Positions 40,917 to 51,800 of a stretch of 64,000 nt of DNA are shown piece after piece; within the stretch, counting starts at the first letter, position 1, and each line of letters starts with the position of its first letter. Source of the DNA: Tritrichomonas musculus (taxonomy: Eukaryota > Parabasalia > Tritrichomonadida > Tritrichomonadidae); contig JAPFFF010000010.1 of NCBI GenBank assembly GCA_039105265.1, positions 3,658,001-3,722,000 on the forward strand. The letters run 5' to 3'. The notes below the pieces were generated by a model. That model had not been told where the DNA came from and did not search any database. It was given only the letters and a program-made list of their open reading frames with translations. Position numbers and translations under genes: made by a program.

Positions 40917-42422
40917 ATGAATCAAATCAAGTTATCAAAACTAAAAAATATTAATGAGCAATCATTTTTTGAAGAGCTTGCCAAAGCCCCAAAAAAACTT
41001 GTACCAAAACAAGAAAGTTCATTTTATCATATATTATTGGGATATTTTGAAGAGCCTAATCAAATCAGTGATAAAAAAGGAAAGTTGATTCTTAAAATGT
41101 TATGTCATTGTTTTTATGAGTCAAAGAAAAGGTTATCTACATTTATCAAAGAACAATTTCATTTAGAGCTGCCTTACAACGAAGATCGATTTGTCGATCA
41201 AATTTTTGATATCCTTTACATTATTGCAGAAAACCATCCTGAAGCTTTTGATGATCAATACGAATTAGGTGATTCTTTTCGCCATATACTCAATTTAAAC
41301 CCTGGGAAAGCGCTTACAATATTAAACATACTTTCAAATAACTTTGGTGACATCAAATCGCCTTGGAGTATTTTTAATCTGTTATTCAAGTGCTGGAAAA
41401 AGTTATACAAAGTATCTCCTAGTAGTTATATTACTTTAATTCTATATTTATGCAGGCGTGACCAAGGTTTTTTGCAAGGTCGTGGATCAATGTGTTACAA
41501 TCGAATAGTCCAGCTCCTTAATACAGAAAATGACGATGATTTAGAATTAATCAGAATACTTTATTCAGCCCTTTGTAAATTATATGATTGCGATTCAGCT
41601 GTGGCTGAGGAAGATATTTCTAAATCAAACCCAGCTCAGAAAATTGTTAGTAGTGATGTTATTTACCGTCATATACAAATTGAATCATTGCAAAACGCCA
41701 TAATTTCGTTTCTATTGAGAGTACCGCTTGATCCCAATGATAAAAATGCTCTCAAAATAACAAAAATACTTATCAATTTAGCCAAACAATCTGAAAGAGC
41801 ATGCTATGTTATTTTCAAACTCGCAGAAAATGAAAATATTTCTACCTTCTTGGCCAATAATCGTTCATTGTGGTTAATTGAGCCACTTCTTAATCAGCAA
41901 AATAATATTATACTCCTTCTAATTGTTCTGCGGAATGTTCAAATAAGGAAGAAAATAACTCAATCTAGTGAAATAATGACATTTATTAGCAATACTACCA
42001 ATGATGATGATCCTTCATATATCAGTCCGCTGATGAGGATCATGCATAGATTAACAATTAATGAGGAATTTGTCAATTCTTTATCTGAAAATGATATATT
42101 AACAGATATTGTTAGCAAGGCCAAAATATTAGAAGATGAAGATCAAGAACGTTGCGCATTATTGATATTTTCAACTTTTTGTAAGATTGAATATAAAAAT
42201 GATCCACCAAACTTTACATCAATATGTAATTATGCTATATCTGTACTGAAAAAGCAAAATTCTAATTTAAATCATGCTGCAGTAATTCTATTGAAATATG
42301 CTCATTTTGATCAATGTAAATTGCTATTCAGAAAGAAAAAATTGCTTGATTTATTTGATGATATTCATGGAGATAAAACATTTAACAGAATACACCAAAA
42401 ACTGATAAATGAAATGGAATAG
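40917..42422 (+). CDS. Armadillo/HEAT-like helical repeat protein B
   Basis: A 501-residue protein from the first ATG at 40917; the frame is open a little further upstream but without ATG. It is wholly alpha-helical with ARM/HEAT-type helix pairs. It is the divergent paralog of the protein encoded at 23144-24814: the same length range, SPWSIFNLLFKCW versus SPWTIFEIAIQN, NEEFVNSLSENDILTDIV versus TEQVMKRLSKSGFFTDFF, and matching C-termini with an invariant QC (FDQCKLLF versus YEQCLDSL). The family is typical of trichomonads and probably mediates protein-protein contacts. No enzymatic domain is seen. Identity is low, so the duplication is old. Confidence 0.85.
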   Translation: MNQIKLSKLKNINEQSFFEELAKAPKKLVPKQESSFYHILLGYFEEPNQISDKKGKLILKMLCHCFYESKKRLSTFIKEQFHLELPYNEDRFVDQIFDILYIIAENHPEAFDDQYELGDSFRHILNLNPGKALTILNILSNNFGDIKSPWSIFNLLFKCWKKLYKVSPSSYITLILYLCRRDQGFLQGRGSMCYNRIVQLLNTENDDDLELIRILYSALCKLYDCDSAVAEEDISKSNPAQKIVSSDVIYRHIQIESLQNAIISFLLRVPLDPNDKNALKITKILINLAKQSERACYVIFKLAENENISTFLANNRSLWLIEPLLNQQNNIILLLIVLRNVQIRKKITQSSEIMTFISNTTNDDDPSYISPLMRIMHRLTINEEFVNSLSENDILTDIVSKAKILEDEDQERCALLIFSTFCKIEYKNDPPNFTSICNYAISVLKKQNSNLNHAAVILLKYAHFDQCKLLFRKKKLLDLFDDIHGDKTFNRIHQKLINEME

Positions 42423-42824
42423 ATATTTTTTTTTTCCCCTAATTGTCACTAAAATTATATGTTTTTAGTTTGATATAATGTGAAACATGAAAATAAATTT
42501 ATGTTGTTGTTGTTATTTTGGAATTCATCTAAGATTTGTAAATGAAAAATGAATTTTATTATTATATGTGTAATTGTGGTGAAATAAAATCAAATTTGAT
42601 GATAAGTCAAATTAAAAATAATTTCTTCCTAGTTTTTGATATTATATAATAATTAAATATTTGCATTTCAAATCATTTCGCAGCATTTGAATCTAATCAT
42701 GTCTTCAACGAATTTTAAATATGATGCTACAATTATATAAAACAAAACCTAAAAAAAAAAAAAACGAATACTATTCTATTCATTTATCAACTTTTGTGAA
42801 CTCCAATTTAATTTTAAACGTAAA

Positions 42825-42831
42825 TCATAAA
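42825..42831 (+). promoter_or_regulatory. Initiator (Inr) candidate
   Basis: TCATAAA with the predicted start base at 42827, 7 nt before the ATG at 42834. Confidence 0.5.
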
Positions 42832-42833
42832 AA

Positions 42834-43472
42834 ATGAAGAAAAAGTCAAAGCAGCCTCATCTAGCAGCAGCAAATCAGCCATTTACTCCAATGTCACATA
42901 AAAATCAAAATGTAGTTAGTACGCCATTTCATCCATTACAGTTAAATGATTTAGCAACGCCAAAAATTAATAAAAGCAATTCAAACTTAGAAAAAGCTAT
43001 ATTGAATGAAAAAATAGATAAATCACCTCGTGAAATAGAAAATATTCAACCGCAACATCAAAATCAATTGCAAGTTGAGCCACAATCACAATCTTCTGAA
43101 TTTAAAGAATTAAAGCAGGCTTTACTTAGTTGCATTCGTGTTGTTGAGCGAATGGAAAAAAATAAAAAAACTTATAAGAGTGCTTCAACGCAATGCCAAC
43201 TTACATCGTTAAAACCTGCTATCAACACCAAACCTTCACAGAAAAAAGTTCCATCAGGTATGGAAAATAATTATAATAATCAATATGAAATGGAGAAGCA
43301 AAAAATGAAACTTGCAAGAAAACCTTCTGCTGATAACTTCAGTCGAAAAGATTCATCATTAAGCAACTCAGCAGGTGACTCTGATCTTCAGGACCAGATA
43401 AACTCAATGTCCATAATGCTCAAAAAGCTTCAAGCACGGATTGACCTTATTGACAAATCAAGCCAAAAATAA
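42834..43472 (+). CDS. Gln/Ser/Lys-rich protein with C-terminal coiled coil
   Basis: A 212-residue, mostly disordered protein rich in Gln, Asn, Ser and Lys (QPQHQNQLQVEPQSQSS at about 85-100). A short helix lies at about 103-128 (FKELKQALLSCIRVVERMEKNKK) and a longer one at the C-terminus (DLQDQINSMSIMLKKLQARIDLIDKSSQK) with heptad spacing. No known family. ATG close to an Inr (42825). The layout suggests an adaptor of a coiled-coil or centrosomal/cytoskeletal complex, but this is only inference from composition. Confidence 0.75.
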   Translation: MKKKSKQPHLAAANQPFTPMSHKNQNVVSTPFHPLQLNDLATPKINKSNSNLEKAILNEKIDKSPREIENIQPQHQNQLQVEPQSQSSEFKELKQALLSCIRVVERMEKNKKTYKSASTQCQLTSLKPAINTKPSQKKVPSGMENNYNNQYEMEKQKMKLARKPSADNFSRKDSSLSNSAGDSDLQDQINSMSIMLKKLQARIDLIDKSSQK

Positions 43473-43988
43473 TCCGCCAATTTTTATTTTTATAAATAAA
43501 GAATGTTATCAGATTAATATTAATAAAATAATAAGTTATTACTTCCTGATAATCTTCGTGTTTTTTCTTGTCAGATTTTGAAGTTCTTATATTTTGAATA
43601 TTAAGGTTTTCATATATGACTCAGTCTTATCGTAAGGATGATTGAAAATATGAGGAAAGCGATATTTAATATCATGATGCTATGATATGTTCTAAACGTG
43701 ATATGAAATATTTTGAATTCAGAAAATTTGAAGAGGGAGTTAACAATAGTGTCATATTTGATAAATAATAAAATTTTTCGTATATTTATTATTATACATT
43801 TTAATACCAAAAATTATACAAATATTATACAAAATTTGTTTTTTTAATTATAATTTAATTATAAAAAATGAATAAATTTATGACTTTTATTTGTTTTTAT
43901 GAATATATCAAAATACCCCAATTTCTGATTATTTATTTAAAAAGTTATGAACGATTGAAAATATCTCAAAAAATCGTATTTTATTTAT
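43473..43988. other. AT-rich spacer
   Basis: No gene, RNA or repeat seen. Should contain the promoter of the Rab gene, but no clear TCAYWW stands within 20 nt of its ATG. Confidence 0.5.
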
Positions 43989-44567
43989 ATGAATAAAGCA
44001 TTCATTGGGTACAAGGTTCCTCTGATTGGTGATGAGGGTGTTGGAAAAACGTCAATTATTTCACGATTTATGGAGAACAAGTTTGACGATGGGATAAGAT
44101 CAACTGTTGGTGCGGCAAATTTTTCTGTTGCCATCAACATTGACGGGCATGAAATACCAGTTAATATATGGGATACAGCCGGTCAAGAGAAATATAGAAG
44201 TTTAATTCCATTATACACACGAGATACTTCATTAATCCTAATTGTTTTTTCAATGGATACGTTGGAATCATTTGAGCATCTCCCAGAATGGTATCAAATG
44301 GTTCGAGATGAGTGCAAAATAGATTGTCCTGTTTTCATATGTGGGAATAAAATTGACACCGATAATCCTCGAGTGGATCATGAAGTAGCAACTGAATGGG
44401 CAAATAAAAATAAATGCCAAATTGTATTTACATCTGCAAAAGATGGTACAAATATCAATGAACTGTTTCATTATATAGCAGAAGAATTATCAAAGCAGAA
44501 GCAATGTTTTAAACCAAATGAATTTGTTGAAAACGCAGACAATAAAGAAGAGGGTGGATGTTGTTAA
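43989..44567 (+). CDS. Rab-family small GTPase
   Basis: A 192-residue Ras-superfamily GTPase with every G motif intact: P-loop GDEGVGKT (14-21), switch I Thr39 in STVGAANF, WDTAGQE (61-67) with the catalytic Gln66, GNKID (119-123) and TSAKDG (148-153). The C-terminus GGCC offers two Cys for geranylgeranylation, placing it on membranes, and the F(S)VAINIDGHEIPVNIWDTAG region is Rab-like. It would act as a molecular switch in vesicle transport, cycling between GTP and GDP forms with exchange factors, GAPs and GDI. The switch I and RabF-like segments are somewhat closer to Rab5/Rab21 types than to Rab7 or Rab11, but trichomonads have many lineage-specific Rabs and I do not assign a subgroup. Confidence 0.95.
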   Translation: MNKAFIGYKVPLIGDEGVGKTSIISRFMENKFDDGIRSTVGAANFSVAINIDGHEIPVNIWDTAGQEKYRSLIPLYTRDTSLILIVFSMDTLESFEHLPEWYQMVRDECKIDCPVFICGNKIDTDNPRVDHEVATEWANKNKCQIVFTSAKDGTNINELFHYIAEELSKQKQCFKPNEFVENADNKEEGGCC

Positions 44568-45182
44568 TATGGGCTTTCTATTTATTTACCTTTGTTTGAT
44601 AATGTTATAAATAATTAATAAAAAAATTTTTATTAATAAAGCTTAGATTATTTGACCTATATTCGTACCTTTTTTCTTGTTTATTTACTAAAGTAATGTT
44701 GTGGTATAAATTACTATTAATAATTATTAAAAAAAAAAAATGTTACAATTGTAAATTTGTTAGTTACTGGAAGGAGCATTCGGCTTATTCACAAATAATG
44801 AAAAATAATATGTCGAACCGACAAAAGAATGGCAAAAATAATTGTCATATATTTATTATTATTAAAAAAAAATTATTTGAAAAAAACTATAAGGAAATTA
44901 TGCAGTATTTTTAAAAACAAAAAAATTATATGCTTCCTATTCTTGTAAAATAAGATATTTTAATACAAATAATATATACGTTAAGATAAACTTTTTAAAT
45001 TTATGGTCAATTAGTAAGATAATATATTAATGAGCAAATAGATCATAAAAATTAATTTCAAAAAAAAAAAAATACCATTATTTGTGTTTAATTTTTTGAA
45101 TAAAAAAAATCCGTTTTTATACTTTGAAATGAAAAATAAATAAAAATTTCTCATCTATAACTATTCGATTTGAACAAATATA
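44568..45182. other. AT-rich spacer
   Basis: No supported gene; short open frames here are low-complexity Lys/Asn/Ile. TCATCTAT about 30 nt before the ATG at 45183 is an Initiator candidate for the next gene. Confidence 0.45.
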
Positions 45183-46325
45183 ATGACATCTAATAGAGTA
45201 GTTCGAGATAAAAACCAGAGTCAAATAGTCTTTGACATTCATGGTGGCGAGAAAGAATATCTAACGATGAGTTTAAGAACCATTCCAAATAAAGCCCCAA
45301 TTATCAAGTCAGCCAATGAAAATTACAATTTACGTACTGATGATATCGAAGGTGCGCAATACCGACCGCCTAAAGTATATAATCACAACTTTCAACTCGA
45401 TATTTCAGACATAGAAGGAACAAAAACAAAGCCGATGGTTAACGAAAGTAAAAAGCCTGTTGACATTATGAGTGTTGACGATATTGAAGGAGCAAAACCA
45501 CGAATTCAAAGACAGCTTCCGCACTCAAATCGAATGACCAATCCTTTAAATCCTCAATATCAGCTTCCAACTAAAGAAGAGCCACCAATACCTGTACCAA
45601 AATTCATTCGTGATAACATAAGTGTTGATGACATACAAGGAGCTCATTCAAAAAGTTATCAAACAGACAAGCCTCCAAGAGATATAATGAACATCAATGA
45701 TATTTCAGGCGCTCATCCAAGGAAAAGGATTCTTACTCTTGACGCTGATGGAACTTGCAATGGCTTAAAATTAACGAATACTTGTAGCCGCTCTCTCCAA
45801 GTAAAAGACATCAATAATGATGGTATTTTCAGAACTACAAGAGTTACAAATCCTCTTAATCCTGTGTATATTTATGATGGACAAAGAATTGAAGCTACAG
45901 ATTACGGAAAGCATTTCCCACCAAATATCCCTAAGAAGGAAATTGACTTTCCAAATTCAACAAAAGATATTGAAGGAGCACAAGCGGATACAAGTACTGC
46001 TTGGTACAGAAGTTTCAAAAGACCTCCACAACCATCAATTAATGATGATGATAATTATACACCTTCTGATGTTTTAATGCTTCCTTCAATGAGGAAGCAA
46101 ACAAAAGAACTCGAAATGCAAGAAAAATTAAGACAATACAGAGGTGATAAAGTGCGCCGTTATGAAAATAGAAATATGCATGTGCAAAAGGGAACAGGTG
46201 ATCCTATTCAATCGATTCTTAGGCAGCAAAGAGAAAGTAATGTCAACAGTAGGAGATTAAATACACAATCGCCAGCAACCACGACTAATACAAATACAAC
46301 ATTAACAAATACCTTTTTTAACTAA
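45183..46325 (+). CDS. DIEGA-repeat protein, possibly cytoskeletal
   Basis: A 380-residue, basic, non-membrane protein built around a short repeated motif of the form (S/T)x-DI-x-G-A/T-x-(P/S). It occurs at about residues 52-59 (TDDIEGAQ), 74-81 (ISDIEGTK), 97-105 (SVDDIEGAK), 147-155 (SVDDIQGAH), 170-178 (NINDISGAH), 206-214 (VKDINNDGI) and 270-277 (TKDIEGAQ). A second motif, TNPLNPxY, occurs twice (119-126 and 222-229) right after two of the repeats. The C-terminus is a charged helix followed by a Thr/Asn-rich tail. Similar DIxGA plus NPLNPxY proteins are, as far as I recall, found in ciliates and other flagellated or ciliated protists with unknown function. A role as a linear docking scaffold is inference. 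Confidence 0.85.
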   Translation: MTSNRVVRDKNQSQIVFDIHGGEKEYLTMSLRTIPNKAPIIKSANENYNLRTDDIEGAQYRPPKVYNHNFQLDISDIEGTKTKPMVNESKKPVDIMSVDDIEGAKPRIQRQLPHSNRMTNPLNPQYQLPTKEEPPIPVPKFIRDNISVDDIQGAHSKSYQTDKPPRDIMNINDISGAHPRKRILTLDADGTCNGLKLTNTCSRSLQVKDINNDGIFRTTRVTNPLNPVYIYDGQRIEATDYGKHFPPNIPKKEIDFPNSTKDIEGAQADTSTAWYRSFKRPPQPSINDDDNYTPSDVLMLPSMRKQTKELEMQEKLRQYRGDKVRRYENRNMHVQKGTGDPIQSILRQQRESNVNSRRLNTQSPATTTNTNTTLTNTFFN

Positions 46326-46932
46326 CATTTTTTTTTAGCTTTTGTGAATAAAAATGTAAAATACTTATATTAAATTATCTTTTTATATCATTATTTAAAT
46401 ACTTTTCAAAGTTTTCAATATGATTCTACCAAACAGCCAGATCATGTGAAAACAAGTCTTATTGTAATGCACTTAATTTATAAAAATATCAAATTATATT
46501 ATTAAAATAATGAATTATCAATTTTTTAAAAAAATCAAATTATTTATTTCTATTTTTGAGATAATAAAAGGTAATAAGTAATCAATATGTTTTTTGTTTA
46601 CAGTATAAATTTGATTTATTACTTAAAATTTGGTGTTAAATTTTTATATAATTGATGAATCAATTCCTGATATGATTTTTAAGGGTGCACTTTAAACGGT
46701 CGCCATGAAAAATATAAATATCTTCACATATATAATGAATTAATTGCCTTAAATAGAATATTTATTTGTTATTCTTTTTATATTAATTACTAAAAGAGTT
46801 TAATGCCAATATATGAAATATTACAAAAATAAAATATTCAAATTTCATGTAAAATCAAAAATTTGAAAATTCGCTCTTTAAAAATCTTTGTAATCCGATA
46901 TACATTAACATATTAAAATTTGAGAGAATAAG

Positions 46933-47578
46933 GTTTAATTCATAAGCCCCTCTATTAAAAATAAAGATTTTAAAAAATATTAAAATATACGTTAGATAGT
47001 TATCTATTTTTAGAAGGTAATGTTAACCAAAATCATAAACGTACGAAAAATTATAAAATCGCTGCAAACTTTTTTGTGATGAATAAAAAAAAATTAGATT
47101 CAATTTATCATATTTACCATCACTTCAACGACAAATATCACGTTCGTTCTCGTAAAACCACACAAAAAAAAGATATCAAATATTGATGCTGAAAACTTTT
47201 TTTGATAAAACTTTGTAAATCAGCATATTTTTATATTATAATTAATTTGTTATAATTATGAGAAAATACATTAAGTAGATATTGCTGAGAAGAAAAATTT
47301 GAAAAAAAACGTATTTGCTTTATAAGTTTTTTTATAGTTTATTTAATCAAATGTAATATTGACAAATCGATTTAATATTAATTAAAGTTTTCTTTTAGTA
47401 TAAAAGAACTATTTTTCGTGCTGATGATTGTCGAAATATGATGTCAATCAGCATGTCAAAAATAATATTTTTAAGCTTACTCTCTTTACATCTCTTCTAA
47501 ATTTCGCATAACTTTAATGAAAAGGTAAAAATTATGCAAAATATTAAGGCATAAAGGTCTCTATTCAAAATAAATGAT
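46933..47578 (+). repeat. Left arm of a large inverted repeat
   Basis: About 646 bp repeated in inverted orientation at 47884-48530. All segments I compared (for example the stretches with cgtacgaaaaattataaaat and ggcataaaggtctctattca) are identical or nearly so; the outermost 20 bp and innermost 10 bp are diverged. Arms begin near AGCCCCTCTATT and run to TTCAAAATAAATGAT. Confidence 0.95.
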
Positions 47579-47660
47579 ACAAAATTTTAACATCAAATTT
47601 ATATTTATTTTAATAGTATCATTCAACATTTATATATTTTTCTGCATTTATATCTTCGTC

Positions 47661-47879
47661 TTATTCAGTATTTTTAGCATCAACTTTTTTATCCTCTTCT
47701 TCATCTTTTTTTGATTCTTTTTTTTTTTTCCACCATTTTTTTGTTATTAAAAACTTAATCAAAATCTTATTTGAAATAAAATTTATCATAAATTTCCTCT
47801 TTAATTCTATTTTAATACCATCGATACATGATGAATCATATAATTTATTTATGTAAAACGTCGTTTTGGTGTAAAAAAT
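47661..47879 (-). pseudogene. Open fragment in the loop of the palindrome
   Basis: The 305-bp spacer between the arms carries a 72-codon minus-strand open stretch whose only ATG (47789) gives 42 residues: a hydrophobic start (MINFISNKILIKFLI), a WW pair and a Lys/Glu/Asp-rich tail ending at TAA (47661-47663). It looks like the membrane-proximal end and cytoplasmic tail of a membrane protein. The frame is closed by a stop at the right loop-arm junction. Whether it is expressed is unknown; it may be a captured fragment of a host gene. Confidence 0.35.
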
Positions 47880-47883
47880 TTAA

Positions 47884-48530
47884 ATCATTTTATTTTGAAT
47901 AGAGACCTTTATGCCTTAATATTTTGCATAATTTTTACCTTTTCATTAAAGTTATGCGAAATTTAGAAGAGATGTAAAGAGAGTAAGCTTAAAAATATTA
48001 TTTTTGACATGCTGATTGACATCATATTTCGACAATCATCAGCACGAAAAATAGTTCTTTTATACTAAAAGAAAACTTTAATTAATATTAAATCGATTTG
48101 TCAATATTACATTTGATTAAATAAACTATAAAAAAACTTATAAAGCAAATACGTTTTTTTTCAAATTTTTCTTCTCAGCAATATCTACTTAATGTATTTT
48201 CTCATAATTATAACAAATTAATTATAATATAAAAATATGCTGATTTACAAAGTTTTATCAAAAAAAGTTTTCAGCATCAATATTTGATATCTTTTTTTTG
48301 TGTGGTTTTACGAGAACGAACGTGATATTTGTCGTTGAAGTGATGGTAAATATGATAAATTGAATCTAATTTTTTTTTATTCATCACAAAAAAGTTTGCA
48401 GCGATTTTATAATTTTTCGTACGTTTATGATTTTGGTTAACATTACCTTCTAAAAATAGATAACTATCTAACGTATATTTTAATATTTTTTAAAATCTTT
48501 ATTTTTAATAGAGGGGCTCATGATTTAAAC
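47884..48530 (-). repeat. Right arm of the large inverted repeat
   Basis: Reverse complement of the left arm 46933-47578, with a 305-bp loop between. Together they could fold into a stem of about 640 bp in single-stranded DNA or RNA. Confidence 0.95.
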
Positions 48531-48871
48531 TTTAATTTCTTATTATATTTAAATAAACAATAATAATAATCATATAAAAATGTATTTACTAAAATTTTTA
48601 AAGATATCATATCTACATCGGCATTTCCACATGATTTTCGCTTTACATAATCCCAAAATGCTTATTATAGTTTGTGTGTTTGTAATAATTACAATATTAT
48701 AAAAATAATTGCTTATATTTACCAAAATCAGGCATTTTTATAGTGTTATGATATGACCATTTAACCTCTCAAATCAGTGGAGTACACCCTTAAAAAAAAA
48801 AAAAAAAAAAAATAAATAAATGAAGAAAATTTAAAAAAAATCATTTAATGAATAAAAATTAAATATTAATT

Positions 48872-51800
48872 TTAAAGGTTTTCTTCAAAGTCTCTCATGA
48901 ATGGATCATTGTCGTTATTCATACTCAAAAATTGAGATTCCGCGTCCGAGTTATGGTTTGAATACAAAGGATTTTCGTTCCAGTTATCGCTGTGAGGGTT
49001 GGACATGAACTGGCTCATTGCGTCGTTGTCTACCTCTTCACTTTGGTCTGTGGCAACAGCCGGCTGCTCGTTTCTATTTCTTCTTAACAAAACAATTATC
49101 AGCAGGATTATGGCTGCCAGCAGGACGACGATGCCGATAACAATGCCAGCAATTGCTCCAACGCCGATCTTGATGCCTCTTGACACAGCAGCAGGGCCTT
49201 CTTGGACAGGTGTGTAAGTTTCAGATCCAGAAAGCAGATAAGAAAGGCTTTCGCTTCCATGTTGATCGGAAGAAGGCTTTTGTGGTTGTTCTGAACGAGT
49301 TTGTGAATTCGAACGAGTTGGCGAATTCGATCGTGTTGGCGAGTCGGATCTCGTTGGTGTCTGTGAATAGCGATCGGATCTTGTTGCTGTTGGTGTTCTT
49401 GAGTATGTAAACGGTGTCTGTGAATAACGATCGGAACGTGTAGGTGTCGGTATTTTGGTCCACGTGTGGCTGGTGGAAGATGGATAGTCAGAACGTGTAG
49501 CCTTTGGTGTGCGTGAAGCGGAAGCTGTTGGTGAAGGCGAGCGCGTTGGTGATTGTGTAGGTGAAGGAGAACGTGTTGCCGTTGGTGACTGTGAAATGGA
49601 AGGTGTTCGTGAATCCGAAGCCGTCGGCGAACGTGATGCTGAAGGCGATTGAGAAGCCGTCGGCGAACGTGATGCTGAAGGCGATTGAGAAGCCGTTGGC
49701 AATCGTGAGCTCGACGCTGATGGCGATTGTGAGGGACTTGCAGAACGTGAACGTGTTGGTGACGGTGATTGCGAAGGTGATGGTGATCGTGATGCTGTTG
49801 GTGACTGTGAAACGGAGGCTGTGAGTGAGTCTGTTGGACATGGCGTGCGTGTTGGAAGATTGGAGAGACTGCAGGTGTTACAGTTGAACATGCTCGATTT
49901 GATAGCGGTGATCAAGTGGTTGCTTTGGTCATCAATGTAAATGCTGTCAGATTGACTTCCGCTGAAGCACGAATAGTCACTGAATTGGATGCTGCCTGCT
50001 GCATCGAAGTAGATGTAGTCTGGAATGTTGGCGTCTCTTGCTGATCGTAGTGTTGTTGTCGACTGGAAGCAGCCTCCTTCGATCTGGAGGAGTCCATTGC
50101 TGTTGCCTTTTGTGGCATAGATTGCGGTCTTGCTTGGTTGCTTGCTGTTATCAATGGCGATGTTGAAAAGCTTCAGGTTGTTCTTGAGGTCAATATAGAG
50201 AGCTGAGCCTTTGTGTCCGTTTTGTGTGCCGCATTGTGTTTGAGAGAATGTTGTGCTCTCAATGGTCATGCTTTTGTCACTGTCTGAATAGATTGCGCCA
50301 CCTGACTCGGATGCTGAACAATCGGTGAATGTCGAGCCTACAATGTAGATGCTTGCATCATCTTCTTCAAGAAGAAGAGATGATTGTGAATGTGAAAAGT
50401 AAATTGAGCCTCCGTTCTTCGATGAAGTTCCTGTGAAAGAACAGCCTCTGAGAATCAGCTTAGGAACCTCGTTTCCAGGTAAATAGGCAATGGCACCTCC
50501 GTTGCCTGATGTTGATTTTGTTGATGAAAAGATGCAGTTGAAGAATTCAAGTGAAGTTGCCTTCCAGTTTGAATTGATCTGAACAGCACCGCCATCTTGA
50601 TCATTAGTAATGTTAGAAAATGTACATGTGTCAAATTTCAATGAAGCCTCTGTTTGCATAACGAAATATTGGTTGATATTATGAATAAATTTACAGTTTG
50701 ATATTATTGGTGATTCTGCTTCATTCATTATAATAGAAATAATTGGTGAATTATCATTTCCATTATTTGAACAATATTGAAAAGTTGTATTATGAATTAG
50801 ATTCTTAAATGATCTTGATTTAATACATTGTCCATCTTCTGATATGCAATTATCAAATATGCAACTAGTGATGTTTGTTTCTTCATCTCCACCACTTTCA
50901 CCATCAAAGCAGAATATTCCTCCTCCTGATTTAGCTTGACAATTTCTAAATTCACATTCTTTTATTGTCAAATCTCCAGTGGCCATAACATCCTGTTCAT
51001 TTCCATAATATGAATATCCACTTCCAATACCACCTCCACGTTCAGTTGATGAACAACCAACAAATATGCATCTTTCAACAACTACAGGGATGTTGAAATA
51101 TGGTGGTAGTTCTGAGCCACTATTGTCACTTCCAAATAAAGCCAAATAAAGGCCACCACCGCAATCTTTGGCAAAATTATTTTCGAAATAACAACCTATA
51201 ATTGGGCATACTTCAGAATCTTGGTAGAGATATATTGCGCCTCCAATTTCAAGTCTTGTATTGCCTTTGAGAGCTGAATTATTAATAAATTGAGTATTTT
51301 GAATCATATATAAGTTTGCGCTATTAACAGAAAGTGCCCCTCCTGTTGAAGAACCTGTATTGTTGATAAAGAAGCATCCATCAATTGAAATATTTCCTGT
51401 ACAAATAGATTGTATAAAAAGACCACCTGGACATGTAGCCAAATCATGATCTTGAACATGGTTGTCACGTATTGTGCAATTTATAAAATTATGAGCGTTA
51501 ATGGTATTAGTTCCAAATATTGCAGATGATTTTTGATTATGATTTTGGAATGTGCAATTATCATAGATGGTTCCTTCTATCGTTCCTTTGCTGTTGATGT
51601 TTTGAAGTCGCAGTAAGTGATCGCATGAATAATTCTCAAATGTGCAGTCAACGAATGTCAGCGTGCCACCAATTTCTGCTTGAATGATGTCAATGTTGTT
51701 TTCTTTGAATATGCATTTGCTTATCGTTGGTGATATTTCTGTTTCATCCATGTTTAAGGAAAGGAATGAGTGTGGATAGACATCAAGTGGATCTTCTGGG

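Larger units (their letters stand above)
46683..48789. mobile_element. TTAA-flanked element containing a large palindrome
   Basis: The left end TTAAGGGTGCACTTTAAAC (TTAA at 46679-46682) resembles the end of the 6764-8618 element (GGGTGCAGTTTGAAC). The right end, read inward on the minus strand, is TTAAGGGTGTACT (TTAA at 48790-48793). The 2107-bp interior is dominated by the inverted repeat at 46933-47578 and 47884-48530. No transposase frame. The right boundary is only supported by about 8 of 9 terminal matches plus TTAA, so it is less sure than the left. It ends 83 bp beyond the stop codon of the giant Pmp-like gene. Confidence 0.5.

Noticed and set aside
43610-43810. 66-codon minus-strand frame upstream of the Rab gene
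   Set aside because: Composition dominated by Ile, Phe and Lys as expected from AT-rich spacer; no supporting signals.
46939-48524. Polinton-type reading of the palindrome (AG...CT ends with a 6-bp duplication)
   Set aside because: The 6-bp flanks TTCATA and CATGAT are not direct repeats, and no Polinton gene lies inside.
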